From CAZBUB01 sp964494985 (GTDB taxonomy: Bacteria; Desulfobacterota; Desulfovibrionia; Desulfovibrionales; Desulfothermaceae): 27,440 bases of DNA. The stretch lies in the NCBI GenBank assembly GCA_964494985.1, contig CAZBUB010000032.1, positions 1 through 27,440 on the forward strand. Direction: 5' to 3'. Below are positions 15,927 through 23,948 of the stretch, piece after piece (positions within the stretch are counted from its first letter, which is position 1; every line of letters starts with the position of its first letter). The position numbers and the translations under genes were made by a program. The notes beneath the pieces were generated by a model. The model did not search any database, was not told the origin of the DNA, and saw only the letters and a list, made by a program, of their open reading frames with translations.

Positions 15927-17474
15927 TTAGGAGGCCTTGCCCTGTTGCAAGCCGGCCTCCTGCTTGGAGGTGGTCAGGAATTGTACCGCCCTGGAAGCAG
16001 CGCTGCTGGCCTGGGCCACTGATTCTGGGATGTCCATGGGGCTGTTTGCGCAGCCGCAGACAAAAACTCCTTCCCTGCTGGAGTCCATGGGCCTGCTGGA
16101 GGAGGTCCGGATAAAGCCAAACTCATTTAGCTCCAGGCCCAGCCTTTCAGCAAGCTCAGCAGTGCCTTTGCCAGGCTCGCAGGCAGTGGCCAGAACCACC
16201 AGTTCGAAGTCTTTGCTGACGACCTTGCGGCTCAAGGTATCTTCATAGATCAGCCTCGGGTTGTCGTTGGGACCTTTGCTGATCTCCGCCACCTTGGCCC
16301 TACGGTATGTGATGTTGGAGTTGTTCCCGCCCCGGATCTTGTACTCTTCAAAGCCTTTGCCTACAGCGCGAATATCCATGCCGAAGATGGTGGATTCAGT
16401 GCGTGGGTCGTGCTCGTGGGCAATAATGGCCTCCTTTATGGAGTGCATGCAGCAGTAGCCTGAGCAAAAGGGATAGAATCTGAGATCCCTGGAGCCCACG
16501 CACTGGATAAAAGCAATCTTGGTGGCGGTTTGAAAATTTTGGGCCTTTTCCTGCAGCCTTTGCAGCTCCTGTTCCAGCTGTAATTGCTCCTGGTACTTCT
16601 GGGCCCACTTCTGGTGCTCCTCTTCCTGGAGCTCCCCCTGCTGGAAGCGGGAGTAAAAATCCTGGGAGGAGAGCTCATACTTTTTTTCATATTTTTGTAG
16701 TACATTTAAGCTTCGTTTTTGCTTCTTTTCCAGCTCCTGAATCCTGGACTGCACAGCTAAATCAGAGGGCCGATCCAAGTGACCGGCGGTAGGTCCACTG
16801 GCGCTCAGCAGGCGCTCGAACTCCATGCTGGTGAGCACATTGGGCAGATCCTGGTACCTGTACTCCGGCACCCGGGAAGGATCAAAGACCTGATAGCCGT
16901 TGGCCACAATCACCGCACCCACCTCATAGTCCAGGATTCTGTCTGTCTGCTCGAAGTCAATAGCCTCTGCCTGACAGGTCTTCTGGCAGACACCGCATTT
17001 TTTGCCCTGCAGCTGGCGGCAGTGTTCAGGGTCAATGGTATGCGTGGAGGGTATGCCCTGGGCGAACCAAGTATAGATGGCCTTTCTAGTGCCCAGCCCC
17101 TCGTTAAAGGCATCCTGGACCACAGTGGGGCATTTTTCTGTACAGGCCCCGCAGCCTGTGCATTTTGATTCGTCCACATAGCGGGCCTTTTTGCGGATGC
17201 TGACCTGGAAGCTGCCTGGAGCACCGCGGAGCTCCTCCACCTCGCTGTAAGCCAAAAGCTCTACGTTGGGATGCCGACCGACATCCAGCATCTTGGGCGA
17301 GAGGATTCAAATGGCGCAATCGTTCGTGGGAAAGGTTTTGTCCAGCTGGGCCATCTTGCCGCCGATGCTGGGCAGCTTCTCCACCAGAGCGACCTTATAT
17401 CCCATCTCAGCCAGATCCAGCGCGGACTGGATTCCGGCAATCCCGCCTCCGATAACCAAAACATCCTTGTTCAT
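15927..17474 (-). CDS. hdrA: HdrA-IIa: selenocysteine-containing HdrA-like flavoprotein, first half of a split double HdrA
   Basis: 515 residues when the UGA at 17309-17307 is read as selenocysteine. The N-terminus is directly a FAD-binding fold (VLVIGGGIAGIQSALDLAEMG), with no HdrA N-terminal domain. TFPTNDCAI-U-ILSPKMLDVGRHPN (U56) stands where other HdrAs have the cluster-ligand cysteine. An inserted ferredoxin follows (CTGCGACTEKCP near 105-116, CGVCQKTCQAEAI near 160-172). Residues about 239-315 form a Q/E/K-rich predicted coiled coil absent from HdrA-I. The C-terminal FAD part has QCVGSRDLRFYPFCSGYCC and the ending CGCANSPMDIPESV. The start at 17474 has an AAGG site 18 bases after MvhD-I. 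Confidence 0.9.
17269..17286 (-). promoter_or_regulatory. SECIS hairpin of HdrA-IIa
   Basis: Twenty bases after the UGA at 17309-17307, the mRNA forms GGAUGUC-GGUC-GGCAUCC, a 7-bp stem with one U-G pair closing a GGUC loop. GGUC is the characteristic apical sequence of bacterial SECIS elements. Confidence 0.82.
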
Positions 17475-17492
17475 AGCTTGCAACCTTAGATT

Positions 17493-17924
17493 TTATGCGG
17501 ACTTTTCATATGCTGGCAGCCCCAAACCCGCAGGCCCCAGCTCCTTTAGGTCTGCTACGAATTGGGTGGCCACCTCTGCGAACCTGTTCCCTTCTGCAGA
17601 GGAGATCCATTCCAGACGTACCCGCCTGGGATCAATGCCCAGAATGTCCGTTAGCTCCCGGGTGGTGTCAAACATCCTCTCCGCCTTCACATTACCGTCC
17701 AGGTAATGGCAGTCCCCGATATGTCAGCCTGCGACCAGGACGCCGTCTGCGCCCCGGGCAAAAGGTTGCAGAATGAAGTTGTGGTTCACCCGACCGGAGC
17801 AAGGTACCCTGATTACCCTGAGGTTTGGGGGGTACTGCAGCCTGCTGACCCCGGCTAGGTCTGCTGCTGCGTATGCGCACCAGTTGCAGGCAAAGACTAT
17901 GGCTTTAGGCTCAAACTCGCTCAT
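17493..17924 (-). CDS. mvhD: MvhD-I: selenocysteine-containing MvhD-type [2Fe-2S] protein
   Basis: 143-residue homologue of the methanogen MvhD/VhuD subunit, which carries a [2Fe-2S] cluster and passes electrons to HdrA. Conserved features are the N-terminal FACNWCAYAAADLAG (C13 and C16), RVPCSGRV, and AGUHIGDCHYLDGN, where U67 (UGA at 17726-17724) replaces the family cysteine. Both sides of the UGA align with MvhD-II. The ATG has an AAGGAAAA site and lies 55 bases after HdrA-I. The immediate HdrA neighbours on both sides support a role in electron delivery to HdrA. Confidence 0.92.
17690..17708 (-). promoter_or_regulatory. SECIS-like hairpin of MvhD-I
   Basis: Fifteen bases after the UGA at 17726-17724, the mRNA forms CAUUACC-UGGAC-GGUAAUG, a perfect 7-bp stem with a 5-base loop holding G at positions 2 and 3. 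Position and shape match the second element of MvhD-II, with a compensatory change in the basal pair. Confidence 0.78.
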
Positions 17925-17956
17925 GACTTTTCCTTAGCGGTTCAGGGGTTTTAAAC

Positions 17957-17971
17957 GTTTGCTTAGCAAAC
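17957..17971. repeat. Perfect 15-base palindrome between HdrA-I and MvhD-I
   Basis: GTTTGCT-T-AGCAAAC is a 7-base perfect inverted repeat around a single base in the 55-base gap before MvhD-I. With a one-base centre it cannot fold as a normal RNA hairpin, so a dimeric protein-binding site is one possibility. It may be chance. Confidence 0.35.
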
Positions 17972-17979
17972 CAGGCGAC

Positions 17980-20900
17980 CTAGTCCTGGGCCTCTGCCAG
18001 AGGCTGATCCTGCTGCTCCAAAGCAGCCTGGACCATGCCCAGCAGGTTCTGGTCTTCATAGTTTTTCAGAGTTGCCGCCCCAGTGGGGCAGGCTACAGTA
18101 CAAGCCCCGCAGCCCTTGCACAGTGCTGACTGAACCTGGGCATGGGTCCTGTATTGCTCTGTAACCAGCTCTATGGCGTTGTAGGGGCAAGCCTGTACAC
18201 ATTCTCCGCAGGCCCGGCAGAGGAACTCGTTGACCTCCGAGACTATTCCTTCCACTGTCAGGGAGTCCTTGCAAAGCACTACCGCCGCCCTGGAGGCTGC
18301 AGCCTTGGCCTGGGAAATGCTTTCTTCCAGGGGTTTGGGGTAATGGGCCAGCCCTGCCAGGAAAATGCCGTCTGTGGCGAATTCCACAGGCCTGAGCTTG
18401 GCATGGGCCTCCATAAAGAAGTTTTCCGCATTCAGGGGCAGCTTGAACATGCCTGCCAGTTCCTCCTCCTGAGGCCGTTCTATGGCGCTGGCCAGCACCA
18501 GGAGGTCCGCCTGTATTTCCAGGTCCTGCTGCAGGATGTGATCCCGGACCTGGACCAGGAGGCTGTCCTGGCCCTTATCCACCTGGGGCTTGGCATCCAG
18601 GTTATAGCTGATAAACATAACTCCTTTCTGCCTGGCTTCTTTGTACAGCTCTTCCCTTTGGCCGTAGGCCCGGATGTCCCGGTAGAGGATGAAGACGTTC
18701 ATCTCCGGGTTTTGTTCCTTCAGGGCCAGGGCAGACTTGATGCTGTGCGTACAGCAGACCTTGGAGCAGTAGGGTCGCTCAGGCTCCCTGGAGCCTACGC
18801 ACTGGATAAATACCGCGCTTTTGGCCTCCTGGAGTCTTTGGGGATTCTGCCTGAAGATGCGGTCCAACTCCAAGTGGGTGACTACCCGCTCATCCTGGCC
18901 GTAAAGATATTCCTGGGGCTGGTGTTCATGCGCGCCTACAGCGATGATTACTGCCCCGTGTTCCAGGGTGTGGCTTTGAGCGTTCTGGGTGACCACGCTC
19001 TGGAAGTTGCCCACAAAACCAGTGCTCTCGGTTATCTTGGCCTGGGTGTAGACTTTTACCAAAGGCTGGCTTTCTATTCTCTGGTGCAGATCCTGGAGAT
19101 AAGCAGGGATCTCCTGGCCCTGCCAGGTGCTGTTGAGGTGCAGGGCGTTGCCTCCCAGCTGCTCCCCCTGTTCCACCAGATAGGTTTGAAAACCCTGCTC
19201 AGCCAGGGCCAGGGCTGAGGTCATGCCAGCCACTCCCCCGCCTATGATGAGGGCGCTGTTGCTGACCGGGATGCTGGGCTGCTGCAAAGGCATGATCCTG
19301 CTAGCCCGAGCCACAGCCATTTTAACCAGATCCCAGGCCTTTTGCGTGGCCCTATCCTTTTCCTTGCTGTGCACCCAGGAACATTGGTTCCTGATATTGG
19401 CCATCTCAAACAGGTACTTGTTCAAGCCGGCATCCTTGAGGGTCTCTTGGAATAAAGGCTCGTGGGTCCTAGGAGTACAGGCTGCTACCACCACCCGGTT
19501 CAGACCCTGCTCCTGGATGACTTCCTTTATCTTGTCCTGGGTGTCCTGGCTGCAAGTAAACAGATTCTCCTGGACATACTCTACGTTGGGCAGCTTGCGT
19601 ACGGCTTCCCCCAGGGAGGGAATATCCACCACCCCGCCGATGTTCACCCCGCAATTGCAAAGGAAGACTCCGATCCTGGGCTCCTGGTCCAGGACAGGTT
19701 TCTCCTGGGGGAATGTCTTGGACTGGGCCTGGCTGCCCCTGGCCTGGTGCAGGCTGACCTGAGCCTCACAGGCGGCTGCGCTGGCCTCCATGACCGAGGC
19801 TGGAATGTCCTTAGGCTCGGCAATGCTGCCGCAGACATAGATGCCTGGCCTCGAGGTCTGTACAGGAGCCACACTGCTGGTTTGTACAAGATTATTGTGG
19901 TTTAGCTCTATGCCAAGCTGGCGCAGCTTGTCCTGCATCTGCTGTGAGGTCTGCATGCCCACGGAGAGCACCACCAGGTCAAAGGTTTCCTGCTGCAGGT
20001 TGCCGCTGTCGTCCACAAACTGCAGAACCAGGTTCTGCTCCTGGTCCTGGGCGATGGTGTGCACCCTGGAACGAATAAACCTAACCCCTTCCTGGTCTCT
20101 GGCCCGCTCATAGTACTTCTCGAAATCCTTGCCGTAGGTGCGCAGATCCATGTAGAAGATCGCAGTATCCAGCTCCTGATTGCTGTGCTCTTTGGCAATC
20201 ACCGCCTCCTTGATGGCGTACATGCAGCACACAGAGGAGCAGTAGGCCCGATCGCAGCGGTTGATATCCCGGGAGCCTATGCACTGCAGCCAGGCGATCT
20301 TCTTGGGCTCCTGCTGGTCAGAGGGCCGCACCAGGTGCCCTTGATAAGGCCCTGTGGCACTGAGTAAGCGCTCGAATTCCATGCTGGTTAACACATTGGG
20401 AAACTCGCTGTATTGATAGGTGTCCAGACCTGTGGGATCAAAGGGTTGAAAGCCGCTGGAGATGATCACCGAGCCCACCTGCAGACTTACTTCCTGGGCC
20501 TGGTCCTGCAGATTGACAGCGCCAGTGGGGCAGTACTTTTCGCAAGCCTTGCACTTGCCCTTCTTGAAGTAGATACAGTTAGGAGCATCAATGGCATACT
20601 TCAGGGGCACTGCCTGGGAGTAGGGCACGTAAATGGCCTTTCTGCGGGCCAGGCCCTGGTTGAATTCGTCACGGACCTTGACTGGACATCTCTCAGCACA
20701 GACCCCGCAGGCAATGCATTTGTCCATGTCCACGTATCTGGGATTCTGCCTAATACGCAGTGAAAAATTGCCAGGCTCGCCCTGGATTTCTTGCAAATCC
20801 GAGAGGGTGTGCAACTCTATGTTTATGTGCCGGCCGACCTCGACCAGTTTGGGGGAGATGATTCACATCGCGCAGTCGTTGGTGGGGAAGGTCTTGTCCA

Positions 20901-21054
20901 GCTGGGCCATTGCCCCGCCTATGGCTGGGCTGCTTTCCACCAGATGTACGAAATAGCCGGAATCAGCCAAGTCCAAGGCGGCCTGCATTCCGCTGACTCC
21001 GCCGCCTAGAACAGCTACCGAACCCTGGATCTGTGCAGCTTGCGAGCAGTTCAT
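17980..21054 (-). CDS. hdrA: HdrA-I: fused double HdrA flavoprotein with selenocysteine
   Basis: 1024 residues when the UGA at 20865-20863 is read as selenocysteine. The first half has a FAD fold (VAVLGGGVSGMQAALDLADSG), TNDCAM-U-IISPKLVEVGRH (U64), and an inserted ferredoxin (CIACGVCAERCP near 113, CKACEKYCP near 168). After a linker near 435-460, the second half starts with the HdrA N-terminal domain (IGVFLCNCGVNIGG at 461). A second FAD motif (LIIGGGVAGMTSALALAEQG) lies near 602, and a C-terminal ferredoxin (CRACGECVQACP from 946, CKGCGACTVACP) ends the protein. HdrA-IIa and HdrA-IIb are the same two modules as separate genes. It resembles BamE-type double HdrA. AAGGAG precedes the ATG. 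Confidence 0.92.
20830..20847 (-). promoter_or_regulatory. SECIS-like hairpin of HdrA-I
   Basis: Fifteen bases after the UGA at 20865-20863, the mRNA forms CUGGUC-GAGGUC-GGCCGG, a 6-bp stem (two G-U pairs) whose 6-base loop contains GGUC. It is weaker than the fdhA and HdrA-IIa elements, but has the same loop sequence and lies within the distance range known for bacterial SECIS elements. Confidence 0.65.
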
Positions 21055-21157
21055 GCCAGTTTGCTCCTTGATTTGTCCCTGTCTTGGGCAGGGCTTATAC
21101 TTTGTTTTTTCCAGCTGGAAATTTTTCCATGCTGGCTAGGCCTTTTTACCAGGGCCA
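21055..21157 (-). other. Leader between HdrD-like gene and HdrA-I
   Basis: 103 bases on the minus strand. It contains a perfect 14-base palindrome TTTCCAGCTGGAAA (21108-21121) and a small hairpin with CCCTG/CAGGG arms (near 21077-21093), and ends in the AAGGAG ribosome binding site of HdrA-I. No T-tract follows the hairpins, so this is more likely a processing or regulatory spacer than a terminator. Confidence 0.4.
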
Positions 21158-22273
21158 CTAGCTTAAATGCTCATGCAGATAAGTAAATATGTCCTGGATT
21201 TTTAGCTGTTTCTGCTGGTCACTTTGGGCGCACTGCAGATGGATCTGGCATTTGGGACAGGAGGTAAGTAAGGTCGCGGCTCCAGTGTCCTGGGCCTCTT
21301 GCAGCCGTTGGCCCTGCATCTGTCTGGAGCAAGAAGAGCATTCCATCCAGGCTGTGGTACCGCAGCACTGGGCATTTTCCCGGTTTTTGTCCATTTCCAC
21401 CAAGTTTGTGTTTGGAACCATCTGGATCAGCTGCCTGGGATGCTCGTACTCTCCGCACCAGCGGCCTAGTCTGCAGGGATCCTGATAGGTGAGCAGGCCG
21501 TTGGTACTGGATATGAAACCAATATCCGCCTGAGGCAGCTCTTGAACCAGGAATTCGCTCAAATATTGGACTTCAAAGGGCAGCTCTCCAAGGACCTCAG
21601 GATAGTATTTTTTGAAGGTCAAATAGCCCTCAGGGCAAAGGAAAAGAACTTTCTGGGCCCCTGTGGCCTGGATGGCCTGCAGATTCCTGTTTGCCAAGGT
21701 CTGGAAGGTTCCCTGCCTTCCACTCCACAGGGCATCGTGACCGCAGCAGCACTCCTGGTTGCTCAATACAGGCTCAATGCCCAGTGTATTCAAGAGGGCC
21801 AGACCGCTTTTAGCGGTTTGCAGGCATTCCAGGTCCAGATATCTGAAAAAAACGTCAAAGTAGGGCATGCAGCCTGTAAACAGGTAAATCTGCCCTTGTT
21901 CTTTCTGGACCCTGCCTGCAGCTTCAGCCCAGGCAGTTCGGTTCTGGGCTGGAAGTGCGGTCTGCAGCTCGGATATGGTCTGGAAAACTCCGTGATGGCT
22001 GGGTAAGGGCTGGTTCTGGCACTCGTCTGCCTGGTCCCGGTAGTGGCGGATAAACTCCGGAAAGTCAATGTGCACCGGGCAACGCTCGCTACATCTGGCG
22101 CAGGTCAAGCAGGCCCAGAGCTCACGCTGGCAAGTCAGATCCTGCTTTTTGATCAGGGTGTTTTTTATGATCTGTCGTGGGGAGAAGGTTTCCAGGGTGT
22201 AGCTTACTGGACAGCTTCCGGTGCATACTCCGCATTCCATGCAGTAATTGATCTGTGTCTGGGAAAGTTGCAT
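21158..22273 (-). CDS. HdrD-like (HdrC-HdrB fusion) iron-sulfur protein with CCG domains
   Basis: 371-residue soluble iron-sulfur protein and first gene of the minus-strand block. The N-terminus has two ferredoxin motifs (C11-x2-C14-x2-C17-x3-C21 and C55-x2-C58-x2-C61-x3-C65), as in HdrC. The rest carries two CCG-type cysteine-rich domains, as in HdrB/HdrD: NQECCCGHDALW with LFLCPEGY, then a second with DPCRLG, AQCCGTTAWMECSSC and LLTSCPKC. It has no membrane segment. In methanogens such domains hold the non-cubane clusters that reduce the heterodisulfide; in bacteria the substrate varies. Followed by a double HdrA and a Sec-MvhD, it matches the bamD-bamE-bamF order. The true electron acceptor is unknown. 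Confidence 0.87.
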   Translation of the reverse strand: MQLSQTQINYCMECGVCTGSCPVSYTLETFSPRQIIKNTLIKKQDLTCQRELWACLTCARCSERCPVHIDFPEFIRHYRDQADECQNQPLPSHHGVFQTISELQTALPAQNRTAWAEAAGRVQKEQGQIYLFTGCMPYFDVFFRYLDLECLQTAKSGLALLNTLGIEPVLSNQECCCGHDALWSGRQGTFQTLANRNLQAIQATGAQKVLFLCPEGYLTFKKYYPEVLGELPFEVQYLSEFLVQELPQADIGFISSTNGLLTYQDPCRLGRWCGEYEHPRQLIQMVPNTNLVEMDKNRENAQCCGTTAWMECSSCSRQMQGQRLQEAQDTGAATLLTSCPKCQIHLQCAQSDQQKQLKIQDIFTYLHEHLS

Positions 22274-22351
22274 AATCCGGGTTCCTGTAGATGGCTTTAG
22301 TTCGAAAAGGTCCTGGATCAGGGCGTGCTGTGCTTTAAAAATTAGTATTTC

Positions 22352-22380
22352 CAGTTAGCTTACCACCAGGTATTTGTCAA
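22352..22380 (-). promoter_or_regulatory. Possible promoter of the Hdr/Fdh block
   Basis: On the minus strand TTGACA (22380-22375) is followed after 17 bases by TAACTG (22357-22352). The -35 box is perfect and the spacing ideal, but the -10 box matches TATAAT poorly. It lies about 80 bases before the HdrD-like start, in the divergent gap with the HAD phosphatase gene. Confidence 0.4.
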
Positions 22381-22463
22381 GCGACTGTTGAGGAAAGAAG
22401 GAACCCTGCGCAAGGGATAGGGAATGCAGCTTCCTGCAACCAGATAAAGGACGGAAAAAATAC

Positions 22464-23153
22464 ATGTCCCAGGCCTTGCAAGCCTTAATATTTGACTTTG
22501 ATGGTACCCTGGCTGAGCTCAATATAGATTTTTCCAGGATGCGCAAGGGAGTTAGGGCCCTTCAGGAGGCATTTTTGCCGGATTTTTCCTTGCCAGAAGA
22601 TGGCTGGCCGATCCTGGAAAAGGTGGAGGAGATCAGGGATATATTGCAAAAGATGCAGCCTGGCCTGGGTCTGGAGTTCGCCTCCAGGTGTAGGTTGTTG
22701 ATTACTGCCCTGGAGATGGATGCTGCCAGGCAGGGCAAGCTCTTTCCCTATAGCCTGGAGATTTTGCGCTGGCTTACAGCCCAGGGGTTGGTTACAGCTA
22801 TTGTGACCAGGAACTGCAGTGCAGCTGTGAGACAGGTTTTACCAGATGTGTATGCCAGGTGCGGGGTGTTTTTGGCCAGGGAGGACGTGCCTAAGGCCAA
22901 ACCCCATCCCAGCCATGTGCAAGCAGCATTGGATACTCTGAAGGTGCCAGCTGAGCGCTGTTTGCTGGTAGGGGATCATTTTTTGGACATTCAAGCGGCC
23001 CGGGACTGCAAAGTGGCAAGCGCTGCAGTAGCCACAGGCAGGCTAGGGCTGCAAGAGCTGCGCAAGGTTGGCCCAGATTACTGTGCCAGGGATTTGCCTG
23101 AGCTGATGCGCAGGCTGCAGGAAAAAGGGGTTTTGTCCAGGTTAGGGATTTGA
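22464..23153 (+). CDS. HAD-superfamily phosphatase
   Basis: 229-residue hydrolase of the haloacid dehalogenase superfamily (phosphoglycolate-phosphatase-like). The four HAD motifs are visible: IFDFDGTLAEL with D11 and D13, AIVTRNCS (motif II threonine), the lysine in AKPHPSH (motif III), and LVGDHFLDIQAA (motif IV). An alpha-helical cap lies between motifs I and II. The substrate is not determinable; phosphoglycolate, pyrophosphate or sugar phosphates are typical. AAAGGA precedes the ATG. The gene diverges from the Hdr/Fdh block across 190 bases. Confidence 0.9.
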   Translation: MSQALQALIFDFDGTLAELNIDFSRMRKGVRALQEAFLPDFSLPEDGWPILEKVEEIRDILQKMQPGLGLEFASRCRLLITALEMDAARQGKLFPYSLEILRWLTAQGLVTAIVTRNCSAAVRQVLPDVYARCGVFLAREDVPKAKPHPSHVQAALDTLKVPAERCLLVGDHFLDIQAARDCKVASAAVATGRLGLQELRKVGPDYCARDLPELMRRLQEKGVLSRLGI

Positions 23154-23199
23154 CTTGAGCTGGGTATTGGGGTTAATTATCTAGGGAAATAAGGCGTAC

Positions 23200-23223
23200 T
23201 TGACACTTTAAAGTTTAAAGCAA
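23200..23223 (+). promoter_or_regulatory. Possible promoter upstream of hypC (distal)
   Basis: TTGACA at 23200-23205 is followed after 16-18 bases by A/T-rich AAAGATAA, an imperfect -10. The spacer contains the palindrome ACTTTAAAGT. It would give a leader of about 130 bases before hypC. Confidence 0.35.
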
Positions 23224-23318
23224 AGATAAAAAAATCAGTGAGATAAGCAAATCATTGCTCCCTGCACTGTAAATTTTGCAAAGGATCAATAAAAATAATC
23301 TAAACTGTCAGGGGACTT

Positions 23319-23347
23319 TTGACTATCCAGAAGCAACGAGGTATACA
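23319..23347 (+). promoter_or_regulatory. Possible promoter upstream of hypC (proximal)
   Basis: TTGACT (23319-23324), a 17-base spacer and TATACA (23342-23347) give a good sigma-70-like match. Transcription would begin near 23354, on top of the AGGGG ribosome binding site and about 10 bases before the hypC ATG, so the message would be nearly leaderless. That reduces confidence. Confidence 0.4.
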
Positions 23348-23363
23348 AAAAGGGGTTATATTT

Positions 23364-23645
23364 ATGTGCATCGCAGTGCCTGTACGCATTGCCAGCATCC
23401 AAGGGGATACAGCCTGGTGCAGCCCGGATCAGGATCAGAGCAGCAGTATTCAGGCCTCTTTGCTGCTCTTGGACGAAGAGGTCCAGGTGGGTGATTATGT
23501 CCTCTTGCATGCTGGCCTAGCCCTGCGTAGGGTGGATCCTGAGGAAGCAGAGGAGACCCTGCGTTTGATGCAGGAGATGCTCCAGGCTGAAGAGGGATTG
23601 CATACCTGGGGCGACCAGCATATCCCACCTGGGGAGCAGGTATGA
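23364..23645 (+). CDS. hypC: HypC/HupF-family hydrogenase maturation chaperone
   Basis: 93-residue protein starting MCIAVPVRI, the signature of HypC chaperones whose C2 binds the Fe(CN)2CO unit during [NiFe]-hydrogenase assembly with HypD. The remaining pattern also fits: a short beta-barrel core and VGDYVLLHAGLALRRVDPEEAEETLRLMQEM. The ATG at 23364 is chosen over an upstream extension because the family N-terminus must begin MC. Upstream is AGGGG. No other hyp gene and no hydrogenase lies in the window. Its stop overlaps the next gene start by four bases. Confidence 0.92.
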   Translation: MCIAVPVRIASIQGDTAWCSPDQDQSSSIQASLLLLDEEVQVGDYVLLHAGLALRRVDPEEAEETLRLMQEMLQAEEGLHTWGDQHIPPGEQV

Positions 23646-23878
23646 AGTACATAATCTTTGAAGGCTTTGCAGGGGAGCAGACCCCGATTCTGTTCCCATC
23701 CAGAATCCTGCATGAAGAGATGCGGGAGCAGATGCCTTATGCCCGGGTCTATTCAGCAGGGGAGATATATCTGCAAAAGGGGGAGTTTGTCTGTCAGGGA
23801 GGCTCTAGGGAGCTGGAGGTCTATGCTAGGTCTCATGACGCTGAAGTCATTTCTTCTTTTTTTCAGAAGCAGCAATAA
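23642..23878 (+). CDS. Small conserved-looking protein coupled to hypC
   Basis: 78-residue protein I cannot name with confidence. It starts within the hypC stop codon (ATGA overlap), a good sign that it is translated. The sequence begins MKYIIFEGFAGEQTPILFP and includes a REQMPYARVYSAGEIYL block and a single cysteine in GEFVCQGGSRELEV. It is soluble with no membrane segment, and looks like a compact alpha/beta fold. I have a vague recollection of similar short proteins in Desulfovibrio genomes. Context suggests an accessory role with HypC, but no function is supported. Confidence 0.75.
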   Translation: MKYIIFEGFAGEQTPILFPSRILHEEMREQMPYARVYSAGEIYLQKGEFVCQGGSRELEVYARSHDAEVISSFFQKQQ

Positions 23879-23948
23879 AAACAAAATCTCTCAGGCTGTT
23901 GCCTGGTGTTTAAATCAAACAGAAGAATACAAGAAACAGGAGATAGAT

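Noticed and set aside
18142..19218. Plus-strand open frame of 358 codons
   Set aside because: It is antisense to the second half of HdrA-I, which has clear FAD and ferredoxin motifs; the antisense product has no domain signature.
17307..20865. UGA codons in hdrA-IIa, mvhD-I and hdrA-I as frameshifts or sequencing errors
   Set aside because: The frame is unchanged across each UGA, the flanks match the families, the position is a conserved cysteine each time, and downstream hairpins are present. Random error would not hit these sites repeatedly.
23658..23948. N-terminal extension of the degP frame across the small hypC-linked gene
   Set aside because: It would bury the signal peptide about 97 residues inside the protein and overlaps a translationally coupled gene in another frame.
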